This document shows positions 52,925 through 61,486 of a DNA stretch of 64,000 nt, one piece after another. Below the pieces are notes generated by a model. It did no database searches. It was not told where the DNA came from and saw only the letters and a list, made by a program, of their open reading frames with translations. Source of the stretch: Cognataquiflexum rubidum (GTDB taxonomy: Bacteria > Bacteroidota > Bacteroidia > Cytophagales > Cyclobacteriaceae); contig NZ_JAKZAL010000007.1 of assembly GCF_022538115.1 (NCBI RefSeq), forward strand, positions 62,001 to 126,000, in the 5' to 3' direction. Made by a program: the position numbers and the translations under genes. How positions within the stretch are numbered: the stretch's first letter is position 1; each line of letters begins with the position of its first letter.

Positions 52925-53100
52925 TGTATGTACACAATTATGCCAGTAGATTGGATATCCATTTAAATTTTTGTCTGCAGACTGAAATATCCGATACATC
53001 CCTGCCAGATGACAGGCGGGGGTCTTCAGACTTCCGTCTTCCGTCCCCATGAAGAAGAATATAGGGTTACAGGCAAAGAAGCGTATATCCATGTTATTGT
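52925..53100. repeat. Direct repeat copy 1 (partner at 54863-55019)
   Basis: About 175 bases are clearly related to 54863-55019 in the same orientation. Shared landmarks are TGTATGTA, GCCAGTAGAT-GGATATCCA, CCGATACATC, CTTCCGTC, TGAAGAAGAAT and GTATATCCAT. Copies differ by many substitutions and small indels. Both leave a short open frame on the minus strand, which I regard as spurious. Confidence 0.8.
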
Positions 53101-53116
53101 TTTAGACTTTTCAGGA

Positions 53117-53821
53117 CTACCTATTGATATACCTTCTTATGAAGAATTGAAAATTGCCCATGACATCAGGATAGATTAGCTTGTTTTGCATGTTGTTGCC
53201 GTCTATTTCAGAACTCATGAGAAACATGGCCGATAATTCCAGTCCGATATCCCATTCGTATTCAAAATTAGAAACCATGCCAAATTTTACCGGAACATAG
53301 CCGACTGCCGTTGATTGATTTGATCTTTCCACAAATCCCTGAATATAAATCCCGTTTTCGAGAACGCCCTCACGCATGACTCTTTGGGCCCTCTCTGAAT
53401 ACATGGCCCCAAGACCAAGCCCCACATAGAAATTAACAGGTTCACCGACTCCCGAAGTATTTGGGTTTAGGTATAATACCGGCATTACATCCAGAAAATA
53501 ACTCATCCCTTTGAAATAATAAGCCTGTCCGTTGTCTCCCCACTTGATGATGATAGGATTGTTTAGTGGCCTAAATTCCCCGCTATTCAAAACCTGACCA
53601 CCAACTGAAGCTTTAATATCGAACTTGTCTGAAATCTCCTTGCTGTACGCAACCGTAAATGCCGGTTCCATTTTGAACTCCATGAACTTATAGATTCCTG
53701 CGTTTTCGGCGTAAATCATTCCCCAACCAAATCCGCCTGAAATATGGTCTCTTGAGCCTTGGGCACTGAGAAGTCCTATAAAAGAAACGTTTAATAAAAG
53801 AGTAAAAAGAATTCTAAGCAT
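53117..53821 (-). CDS. Outer-membrane beta-barrel protein, hypothetical
   Basis: A 234-residue protein with signal peptide ending at LLSAQ (residue 21). The rest alternates in the manner of a beta-barrel (GFGWGMIYAEN, VNFYVGLGLGAMYSERAQR) and ends in FQFFIRRYINR. It resembles the PorT/OmpW-like small barrels of Bacteroidota but I cannot name a family. It lies between the two copies of a direct repeat. Confidence 0.72.
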   Translation of the reverse strand: MLRILFTLLLNVSFIGLLSAQGSRDHISGGFGWGMIYAENAGIYKFMEFKMEPAFTVAYSKEISDKFDIKASVGGQVLNSGEFRPLNNPIIIKWGDNGQAYYFKGMSYFLDVMPVLYLNPNTSGVGEPVNFYVGLGLGAMYSERAQRVMREGVLENGIYIQGFVERSNQSTAVGYVPVKFGMVSNFEYEWDIGLELSAMFLMSSEIDGNNMQNKLIYPDVMGNFQFFIRRYINR

Positions 53822-54031
53822 AAATTACTTAAGGTTGATTGCGACCACGAATATACAAGATTTGGATTTCATAATCCAAAGGACTTGTCTAAGGGTAATT
53901 TTATGGCACGGTGTCCAAATTGGAATTACGGATTAACTTGCAAAAGAGTTTTTCTGAAATGCAAAAAAACACTTTTTTAAAATTTCAAAAAAAACACAGC
54001 AAAGCGTTCATATTGAGCGGATTTGGATGTT

Positions 54032-54841
54032 TTAGTCTGTTTTTTCAAGAGAAAATATCGCAAAGGGTGCCATCTTGGCTTTTTGGAATGAAAGCGTGCT
54101 GTCTGTCACGCTGTAATTGTCCACCTGTCTTAAAATCTCCAAAAACGCCATTTCCAGTTCCATATCAGGGCAGGCCATCATCGTAGAGGCGGTGTTACCA
54201 AAGGATATCCGACTTTCTTCCTTTAGCTCATATGGGCCAAAGATGTTGTTGCATGATCCATTGCCATGGAATGTCGCTGTTTCCATATCAAATTGAATAA
54301 ATGCCTCTTTCAATCCATCTTTCTTCTCGACAGGTTTTCCTCGGAGTTCTTTTAAGACCCATTTTTTATCTTCCAGTCGTGGATCTGTCGGGTTTTTGGG
54401 AAGTGTATATTTTGCTGCCAAGCCACCTGTAATCCTGTTTCCTTCTTTGTCCAGATGAAACAATGCATTTTCTCCTACGAGGTACATCTGACTTTCTCCA
54501 TGCTCACTGGATATGGTAATTTTGGATCCACTTTCATTCCACTGAAATGTCCCCTCGTCTGAGAAAAAACCATCTTCTTTACCAAGGTATTTTAAGGTTC
54601 TTGTGAACTTGCCGTCTGATTTTAGGTTAATGGTTGTTTCTATTCCTTCGCAATCAGCACAAGGTAAAACCCCTTTATAGACACCTTTCCAATCCAGGCT
54701 GTTTTGACTGTTGTCACCAATTGCAACAGAAGAAGATGAGATTTCAACTGAGTCTCCCTGTTCTAAGGATTTTTCTGAACTGCAGGAAATCGAAGTTGCC
54801 ATAAAGATGGCGGCAGAAAACATAACCAAAAGCTTTTTCAT
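54032..54841 (-). CDS. Lipoprotein with NlpE-like and META (HslJ-like) domains
   Basis: A 269-residue lipoprotein from the ATG at 54841, with lipobox TSISC (Cys20). Residues about 50-145 match the NlpE N-terminal domain, including the Cys61-x-x-Cys64 pair in LPCADCEGIETTINL. Residues about 155-262 match a META/HslJ domain, with FHGNGSCNNIFGPYEL and STMMACPDMELEMAFLE. NlpE-type proteins sense copper or surface contact in proteobacteria; in Bacteroidota the fused NlpE-META form is common and its role unknown. The longer frame to 55012 runs through the upstream repeat and is rejected. Confidence 0.87.
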   Translation of the reverse strand: MKKLLVMFSAAIFMATSISCSSEKSLEQGDSVEISSSSVAIGDNSQNSLDWKGVYKGVLPCADCEGIETTINLKSDGKFTRTLKYLGKEDGFFSDEGTFQWNESGSKITISSEHGESQMYLVGENALFHLDKEGNRITGGLAAKYTLPKNPTDPRLEDKKWVLKELRGKPVEKKDGLKEAFIQFDMETATFHGNGSCNNIFGPYELKEESRISFGNTASTMMACPDMELEMAFLEILRQVDNYSVTDSTLSFQKAKMAPFAIFSLEKTD

Positions 54842-54862
54842 AAAACATGATATTGTTTGAAG

Positions 54863-55019
54863 TGTATGTAAGCAATGATGCCAGTAGATAGGATATCCAA
54901 TTTTAATTCTTGTCCAAGGACTTAATTGTCCGATACATCGGTCTTCCGACTTCGGTCTTCCGTCCCGAATGAAGAAGAATCGAGGGTTACTGGCAAAAAA
55001 GTGTATATCCATTTTATTT
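54863..55019. repeat. Direct repeat copy 2 (partner at 52925-53100)
   Basis: About 157 bases related to 52925-53100 in the same direction, starting 1938 bases later. It lies just upstream of the NlpE/META gene and may hold its promoter. It falsely extends the reading frame of that gene upstream. Confidence 0.8.
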
Positions 55020-55045
55020 GCTTATAAATTTCCAAAAAACCAAGT

Positions 55046-56722
55046 TTAAAACAAACCGGTAATGTTGCCTTCTGCGTCAATATCAATACTTTCTGCGGCA
55101 GGTTTGGAAGGAAGTCCGGGCATTCTCATGATGGTTCCAGCAATTGGAATGATAAAACCAGCACCCGCCGCAATGTCAAATTCCCGTATTTTTATAGTAA
55201 ACCCTGAAGGCCTGTTGGTAAGCTTGGGATCATCTGAAAGTGAATATTGTGTTTTGGCAATGCAAACCGGCAACTTGTCCAGGCCAATCTTTTTGAATAG
55301 CTTGATTTGCTGTTTGGCTTTGACACTGTATTCCACTTCTGCAGCTCCATAGATTTTTCTGGCAATAATCTCTATTTTTTGCTCGATACTCCATTCAAAA
55401 CGGTAAAGCGGTGTGAAGTTGCTTTTTCCTGATTCAGCGGCTTCTTTGACAGCCATAGCAAGTTCGGTCGCACCTTCTCCTCCTTTTTCCCATGCTTCGC
55501 AAAGGGCGACTTTTACTCCTAATTTTTCACAGCGGTCAATAACTACCTGTATTTCTTCTTCAGAATCAGTTGCAAACTTATTGATTGCCACCACCGGCAC
55601 CAGCATGAAATGACGCATGTTTTCGATGTGTTTTTCGAGGTTAGGCAGGCCAAAGGCGACAGCTTCTTTGTTTGGGATTTTCAAATCAGGAAATGGTATT
55701 CCCGAATGGCTCTTTAAAGCCCTGATTGTAGCCACTATGACCACAGCATCAGGTTTGAGGTTTCCGTATTGGCATTTGAGATCAAGAAACTTTTCCCCAC
55801 CCAGATCGGAGGCAAATCCAGCTTCGGTAACGACATAGTCCGCAAGAGAAAGCCCCATTTTGGTGGCAATGATAGAATTCGATCCTTGTGCAATATTGGC
55901 AAATGGACCTCCATGGATGATGGCAGGATTGCCTTCAATAGTCTGGACAAGATTTGGCATAATGGCATGCTTCATCAAAGCCGTCATTGCGCCCTGTGCT
56001 TTGAGCTGATGTGCCCGGACAGGTTCATCGTCATACGTATATCCGATGATGATATTTCCCAGTTTTTCTTTTAGGTCCATCAGTCCATTGGAAAGACACA
56101 TAGCAGCCATTACCTCTGAGGCGGCGGTAATATCAAAGCCTGATTCTCTTGGTATCCCCTGTGCCGACCCGCCAAGTCCGATCACAATGTCTCTTAGGGC
56201 ACGTTCATTCATGTCCATAACCCTTTTCCAGATGATCTTTCGGGGATCAATGTTGAGCGAGTTTTTTTGATTGTGGATATGGTTATCTACCAAAGCAGAC
56301 AATAGATTATGGGCTTTTTCTATGGCGGCAAAGTCTCCGGTGAAGTGTAGGTTGATGTATTCCATCGGCAAAACCTGGGCATAGCCCCCGCCAGCAGCCC
56401 CGCCTTTCATCCCAAATACAGGACCTAAAGATGGTTCTCTGAGAACCACCGCTGTTTTCACTCCGATCTTATTGAGACCTTCTGCCAATCCGATGCTTGC
56501 CGTAGTTTTGCCCTCGCCGGCCAGAGTAGGCGTTATGGCGGTTACAAGGATCAGTTTTTTTCCTTTAATCTTTGATTCATCGATCAGTCGGAGTGGGAGT
56601 TTTGCCACATATTTCCCATAGGGGCGAAGATCGTCTTCTTGGATGCCAAGCTTGGCGGCAATCTGGGAAATCGGACGCATCTTGGATGCGTGGGCAATTT
56701 CAAGGTCGGATTTGGTCATCAT
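55046..56722 (-). CDS. fhs: Formate-tetrahydrofolate ligase
   Basis: A 558-residue enzyme that makes 10-formyl-tetrahydrofolate from formate, THF and ATP. The nucleotide-binding loop is TPTLAGEGKTTASIGL; other blocks are REPSLGPVFGMKGGAAGGGY, ITAASEVMAAMCLS and the C-terminal PSGFTIKIREFDIAAGAGF, read in part. The length is normal for the family. It starts with two Met codons; either may be used. It is a single gene with a terminator-like hairpin on its upstream side that belongs to the next minus-strand gene. Confidence 0.96.
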   Translation of the reverse strand: MMTKSDLEIAHASKMRPISQIAAKLGIQEDDLRPYGKYVAKLPLRLIDESKIKGKKLILVTAITPTLAGEGKTTASIGLAEGLNKIGVKTAVVLREPSLGPVFGMKGGAAGGGYAQVLPMEYINLHFTGDFAAIEKAHNLLSALVDNHIHNQKNSLNIDPRKIIWKRVMDMNERALRDIVIGLGGSAQGIPRESGFDITAASEVMAAMCLSNGLMDLKEKLGNIIIGYTYDDEPVRAHQLKAQGAMTALMKHAIMPNLVQTIEGNPAIIHGGPFANIAQGSNSIIATKMGLSLADYVVTEAGFASDLGGEKFLDLKCQYGNLKPDAVVIVATIRALKSHSGIPFPDLKIPNKEAVAFGLPNLEKHIENMRHFMLVPVVAINKFATDSEEEIQVVIDRCEKLGVKVALCEAWEKGGEGATELAMAVKEAAESGKSNFTPLYRFEWSIEQKIEIIARKIYGAAEVEYSVKAKQQIKLFKKIGLDKLPVCIAKTQYSLSDDPKLTNRPSGFTIKIREFDIAAGAGFIIPIAGTIMRMPGLPSKPAAESIDIDAEGNITGLF

Positions 56723-56899
56723 TATTCTCTTTTTGGAGTAATTTGGGTTTTAAGCAGATTCAAAATTCTAAGACTATTTTTATGTTTACTGATAGCTTGA
56801 TTTTTTTCCGAACTTTTGAAAATTAAATTTTCTTAGTTAAGGCTAAAATAGTGATTTTCGGATAAGGAGCTTGAGAATGGGCTATAAAATCGATGAATA

Positions 56900-56938
56900 A
56901 AAAAAGTCTCTGAACAATTTTTTTTCAGAGACTTTTTT
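56900..56938. terminator. Bidirectional terminator
   Basis: AAAAAGTCTCTGAA (about 56901-56914) pairs with TTCAGAGACTTTTT (56924-56937), with T or A runs on both sides. It lies 28 bases past the stop of the VPS10-like gene. Confidence 0.85.
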
Positions 56939-56965
56939 CTAAAATCGGATGGATATTTCAGAAAG

Positions 56966-59900
56966 CTATTTTTCAATAAAAGTTGCAAAATCATCCAAAA
57001 TCAGATTTTCGATGCTTGCACTTTTGGCATATCTAAGGAGATTTTTTTCGTGTTTAGAAATGATGGAAGTGAATTTATTTTGGGACTCTTTCAGTTTTTC
57101 GTTCAGGATATTTTTGTTCTCCTCCTGAACAACGGATGGTCTGTCAAAGTTTGAGATCACCACACCATACAATTGGGATATTTTTTCCCTTAATTCAGGT
57201 TCTGCCGTATCTACATAATTGTCACCGGTGGTAATGACCAATCTTTCTTTGAGCTTATTAAGTTCATTGATAAATGCCGTCATTGATTTGTTTGATTTTG
57301 GATCTGAAGCTTTGATTTTTTCTGCATAATCCAAATACTTGTCTACCTGATATACCAAATAAGCCAGATCCTGTGTCATGCCAAACAATTCCTTCGCCAT
57401 TTTTTCTTGGGCTTTTCTGCTTTCCACAGAAATCCCTGACCTTTCGTCATAAACGAGTTCTATGGTGGTTTCAAATTGTTCTTTCCCTTTTTTCATCACC
57501 ACCTTGTAGGAACCTGCAGGGACTCTTGGAGCTCCAAATCCCCCAAAAGAAAAGGTTTTTCCTTTGGCTACCTTGGGGGCTTTTCCTGTAAAATTCCACC
57601 TGACGACGTTTATACCTTTTTGTTTACCGGGGTCCAGACTATTGACCTTATTATCGTTTTCATCAAAAATTTCAAGCGTCATGGCACCGAATGTATGCCG
57701 CTTCTTGAGATAATAAATGATTTTTCCGGACTTGTCAGGGTTTGGTCCCACAAAGGTGATTGCCTGACTTGATCCACCGAAATTACTTTCTTCCCACATG
57801 ACAATTGGTGGGGATTTAAGAAAATAAACTTCCTCATTCAACATTTCGGGCTTGATCTGTCTTAGTGGGCTGATATCATCTATAATGATGATACCTCTTC
57901 CGTGTGTGGCAATGACCAAATCGTTGGTTTTTGGATGCATAGCCATGTAGTGCACTGATGCAGCAGGCATATTGTTGGTGAATTTCGACCAATTTTTTCC
58001 TCCATCGATACTTACAAATAGTCCCAATTCAGTTCCTAAGAAAAGGAGATTTTCATTTTCCAGATCTTCAAAGATATGTCTTGCAAACCCATGTACATCT
58101 TGACTGATGACAGAAGTCCAAGTTTGTCCAAAATCAGTAGTTTTATAGGCATATGGCTTAAAATCATTTTGGGTGTGTCCATCGAATACTGCGTAGGCAG
58201 TCCCTTTACCGAAATTTCCGGGCTGAATATGATAAGTCCATGTGTTTTTTGGCAAATCCGGAACATTGGCAACTACATTTGTCCAAGTCTTGCCACCATC
58301 TTGAGTAACCTGCACATTACCATCGTCTGTACCTACCCAAATGATATTTTCATCCAAAGGAGATTCCGCTATGGTAAAGATCGTTGTATGATTCTCTGCG
58401 CCTGAATTATCAGTAGATATGCCTCCTGAGGAGGTTTGATTTTGTTTTGCGGGATCATTGGTTGTCAGGTCAGGTGAGATTCTTTCCCAATTGTTGCCCA
58501 TATCATTGGACCGCAACAAAAACTGACTGCCTACATAAATCCGATCCGGATGGTGGGGACTTATCTGTATTGGGGTATTCCAGTTGAAGCGGTACTTCTG
58601 TTCATCCTTACCGGGAAATGGACGTATGTTTTTGATGAAATTCTTTTCTACATCATAGCGCCAGATATTATCGGCACCCTGCATTTCTGAATAAACAATT
58701 TTCTTGGTTGGATGTCTGTACACCCTGAATCCATCTCCTGCACCGACTGATGTCCAATCTCCGGGTTCTATGCCTCCGGGACTTGATGATGGGCCAAACC
58801 AAGAACCATTGTCCTGAAGTCCTCCATAAATTCTGTAAGGTTCATCATTATCCACACTGACGTGGTAAAACTGTGAAACAGGTAAGCTTTCAACCATTTC
58901 CATGGTGGTCCCTCCATCCCAGGTTCTATATAATCCACCGTCGGTAGCTACATAAAATCTATCGGAATCGTTGATGTCAAACCAGATATCATGAATGTCA
59001 GCATGCATGGCACCGAGATTTCTGAAGGTTTTTCCTCCATCTCGACTGATACTTCCTGCCAATCCCGCTTTCACCAGCACATCAGGGTTTTTTGGGTCGA
59101 CCACTATCCTTGAAAAATAGAATGGTCTTACTGTAAGTTCGAAATCCCCGTTCATAAAAGTCCAGGAATTGCCTGCGTCTTCTGAACGGTAAAGGCCTTT
59201 TTTATCTTTGGATTCAATCACAGAATATAGAATAGTGGGCTCAGAAGGTGCTACTGCAATAGCAATTCTTCCCAAATCCCCAGTTGGAAAACCATTATGG
59301 ATCTTGTTCCAGTTTTTGCCTCCATCTGTTGTCTTGTACAAGGCACTGTGAGGTCCTCCTGAACTGAATGAATAAGCAGTCCTTCTAACCTGCCAGAAAG
59401 CTGCATATAAAGTGTTAGGGTCTTTTGGATCCATAAACAAGTCCGAACAACCGGTATCCTTCATTCCTGCAAGGACATTGGTCCAAGTCTGACCTCCATC
59501 GGTGGTTTTGTAGACACCGCGTTCATCACTATCGCCCCATAAAGCTCCCAAAACTCCTACATATACCTCATTTGAATTATTGGGATTGATGGCAATACCA
59601 CTGATTCTATCTGAGTTTTCTAATCCGATTTTGTTCCAGGTATTTCCTCCGTCGACGGTCTTATAAAGACCATCACCAAAAGAAACACTGTTTCTTACCC
59701 ATGTTTCACCTGTTCCAACCCATACCACATTATCCGGATTGGAAGGATCAACTTCGATGATACCAATAGATTGATTGTAATTATCGAAAATGGATTTGAA
59801 GGTGGTACCACCATTGGTTGATTTCCAGACACCGCCACCCGCTGTACCTGCATAGATGATTCTGTTATTGGTAGGGTGCCCGGCAATGTCACTGATACGT

Positions 59901-60049
59901 CCGCTCATCACAGCGGGTCCAATTTGCCTTGCTGACAACGATCCGAAGAGTTCGTTCCCTTTTAAAGTGATATTTTCCTGGGCAAAAGAACTGCCTGCGA
60001 TCAGGAAAAAAAGTACCACTAAGAAACTGAAATTAAATTTCTTTGACAT
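56966..60049 (-). CDS. Secreted VPS10/BNR-repeat (sortilin-like) protein
   Basis: A 1027-residue exported protein with signal peptide ending at SFAQ (residue 24). Residues about 35-740 are a beta-propeller made of BNR/Asp-box repeats: the motif STNGGTTF, TVDGGNTW, TTDGGQTW, SEDAGNSW, TQDGGKTW and SIDGGKNW recurs at regular distance. A beta-domain and a helical tail (about 880-1027) follow. Proteins like this are often labelled glycosyl hydrolase or sortilin-like, but no catalytic residues for either can be shown here. It is abundant in Bacteroidota; the role is unknown. The LolA-like gene lies 28 bases upstream on the same strand and may be in the same operon. Confidence 0.85.
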   Translation of the reverse strand: MSKKFNFSFLVVLFFLIAGSSFAQENITLKGNELFGSLSARQIGPAVMSGRISDIAGHPTNNRIIYAGTAGGGVWKSTNGGTTFKSIFDNYNQSIGIIEVDPSNPDNVVWVGTGETWVRNSVSFGDGLYKTVDGGNTWNKIGLENSDRISGIAINPNNSNEVYVGVLGALWGDSDERGVYKTTDGGQTWTNVLAGMKDTGCSDLFMDPKDPNTLYAAFWQVRRTAYSFSSGGPHSALYKTTDGGKNWNKIHNGFPTGDLGRIAIAVAPSEPTILYSVIESKDKKGLYRSEDAGNSWTFMNGDFELTVRPFYFSRIVVDPKNPDVLVKAGLAGSISRDGGKTFRNLGAMHADIHDIWFDINDSDRFYVATDGGLYRTWDGGTTMEMVESLPVSQFYHVSVDNDEPYRIYGGLQDNGSWFGPSSSPGGIEPGDWTSVGAGDGFRVYRHPTKKIVYSEMQGADNIWRYDVEKNFIKNIRPFPGKDEQKYRFNWNTPIQISPHHPDRIYVGSQFLLRSNDMGNNWERISPDLTTNDPAKQNQTSSGGISTDNSGAENHTTIFTIAESPLDENIIWVGTDDGNVQVTQDGGKTWTNVVANVPDLPKNTWTYHIQPGNFGKGTAYAVFDGHTQNDFKPYAYKTTDFGQTWTSVISQDVHGFARHIFEDLENENLLFLGTELGLFVSIDGGKNWSKFTNNMPAASVHYMAMHPKTNDLVIATHGRGIIIIDDISPLRQIKPEMLNEEVYFLKSPPIVMWEESNFGGSSQAITFVGPNPDKSGKIIYYLKKRHTFGAMTLEIFDENDNKVNSLDPGKQKGINVVRWNFTGKAPKVAKGKTFSFGGFGAPRVPAGSYKVVMKKGKEQFETTIELVYDERSGISVESRKAQEKMAKELFGMTQDLAYLVYQVDKYLDYAEKIKASDPKSNKSMTAFINELNKLKERLVITTGDNYVDTAEPELREKISQLYGVVISNFDRPSVVQEENKNILNEKLKESQNKFTSIISKHEKNLLRYAKSASIENLILDDFATFIEK

Positions 60050-60077
60050 GATTAAATTATCCAGAAAGTTTTAGGAA

Positions 60078-60821
60078 TCAATCCTTGTAAACAAATGCAG
60101 CAGGATCCAATGTTGGGTTCAATATCACCTCGGTTATGCTTATTGCTTGGCCCTGAGGAGCGCCTTTTGCTTTTTCCATGATGGCGAAAGGGAAATATAG
60201 CCCATTGACTTCCTGATAATCACTCATTAAAGTCTGACTGGTCATTCCTTTGGCAGGACCGACTTTCATTTCTTTTTCTACCATGATGGGAACGAAGTTT
60301 TCTGAGTCAAAAAAGTAAAAGGAAATATTCTCTTCTTCGGCGCCATCAACCAATAAAGGTTTTTTTGTCAATTTGACTTTGTAACATTCGGTTCCTTCTA
60401 CAGTTTCTTTGCCAAGCAATTCAGCTTTATAGCCTTTGCTTTTCAAATTCAAAAATGGGTCAGGGAAATCACCCATCTCACGTTTCATGTTTTCGGTGGT
60501 TTCACCGTCACTTTTTTCGGCTTTCATAGTCATGAAATTAACCCCCCAGGCCTCAGTCCCATCAAAGGCCTGCTGAACAATTTCCTGGCCTTGGAGCTGA
60601 AATTTCATATACATTTTCCCCTCTTTGGTTTGGACAATCTCGATAGGAATTTCCATTCCCTGAACGCTTATGTTTCCTTCCATTTTGACGGAAGATAATT
60701 TCGCCCACTCTGCGGCTCCACCGGTGTTTTCCAAATACTGATCAATAATCTCTTCTACAGTTTGGGCATGAGAAACGATAGAAAAGCATAATAATGCAAG
60801 AATTAGTATTAACTTTTTCAT
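60078..60821 (-). CDS. LolA-like periplasmic lipoprotein-carrier-fold protein
   Basis: A 247-residue exported protein with signal peptide (residues 1-19, ending SHAQ). The first helix VEEIIDQYLENTGGAAEW and the following curved-sheet region (MEGNISVQGMEIPIEIVQ) fit the LolA/LolB-like or outer-membrane lipoprotein-sorting fold. True LolA function is not shown, since Bacteroidota have many such paralogs. It is upstream of and close to the VPS10/BNR gene, so the two may work together (inference). Confidence 0.75.
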   Translation of the reverse strand: MKKLILILALLCFSIVSHAQTVEEIIDQYLENTGGAAEWAKLSSVKMEGNISVQGMEIPIEIVQTKEGKMYMKFQLQGQEIVQQAFDGTEAWGVNFMTMKAEKSDGETTENMKREMGDFPDPFLNLKSKGYKAELLGKETVEGTECYKVKLTKKPLLVDGAEEENISFYFFDSENFVPIMVEKEMKVGPAKGMTSQTLMSDYQEVNGLYFPFAIMEKAKGAPQGQAISITEVILNPTLDPAAFVYKD

Positions 60822-61076
60822 ATAGATGTGATATTTTAGAAATTTAAGTGAGTTTTTTTCTCAAAAATAAAGGTATAAAAATATAAAATTCAAGTGTTTT
60901 GTTTTTTTTGATCTTTTGATTTTACTGATGAATGAGGATTTTTATTGATGATTTTGATTTTGCTCCAAAAAGCCTTGAAAGATTGTTGTAAATGTGAATT
61001 CGAATCAGAATTCAAGCTGGGACAAAAGAAAATTGTAGCTGTATTTTTTTGAAATAATTAAGAATTTTTCTTTTTT

Positions 61077-61114
61077 ATTCTATATTTGTAGAGTAACCTC
61101 TATACATATAGAAT
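61077..61114. promoter_or_regulatory. BlaI-type operator overlapping the -7 promoter box
   Basis: A 38-base dyad: ATTCTATATTTGTAGAG (61077-61093), spacer TAAC, then CTCTATACATATAGAAT (61098-61114). Fifteen of 17 positions are symmetric. The left arm contains TATATTTG (61081-61088), an exact TAnnTTTG -7 box. The dyad ends one base before the BlaI start codon. Binding would block the promoter, giving self-repression of the blaI-M56 pair. Confidence 0.75.
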
Positions 61115-61486
61115 ATGAACTTATCCAATGGTGAAGAACAATTGATGAATATAATTTGGCAGAAGGGAAAAGTATTTATGAAGGACCTTTTAGAAGGCTT
61201 CCCCGAGCCAAAACCTGCCGTAACTACCGTGGCCACTCTTCTCAAAAGACTGTCAGATAAAGGAGCAATTGGTTATATTGTTTATGGTAATTCAAGAGAA
61301 TATTTCCCCCTGATTCAAAAGAAAACCTATTTTTCATCAAAAGTAAATGAGTTGGTGAAGAATTTTTTTAACGACTCACCTTCCCAGTTTGCATCCTTTT
61401 TTACAAAGGAGACTGATATGTCTCAAAAGGAGTTGGAGTCTTTGAAAAAAATCATTGAGGATCAAATTAAAACCAAATCGTTATGA
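61115..61486 (+). CDS. BlaI/MecI/CopY family transcriptional repressor
   Basis: A 123-residue winged-helix repressor. The DNA-binding part is MNLSNGEEQLMNIIWQKG, then PKPAVTTVATLLKRLSDKGA. The C-terminal third (SQKELESLKKIIEDQIK) is the dimerisation helix. Members are cleaved or released when a partner M56 membrane protease senses a signal. The partner gene starts four bases before this stop. The upstream dyad at 61077-61114 is the likely operator. Confidence 0.93.
   Translation: MNLSNGEEQLMNIIWQKGKVFMKDLLEGFPEPKPAVTTVATLLKRLSDKGAIGYIVYGNSREYFPLIQKKTYFSSKVNELVKNFFNDSPSQFASFFTKETDMSQKELESLKKIIEDQIKTKSL

Noticed and set aside
54842-55012. N-terminal extension of the NlpE/META lipoprotein
   Set aside because: The added codons lie inside a dispersed repeat and would bury the lipoprotein signal, which starts perfectly at 54841.
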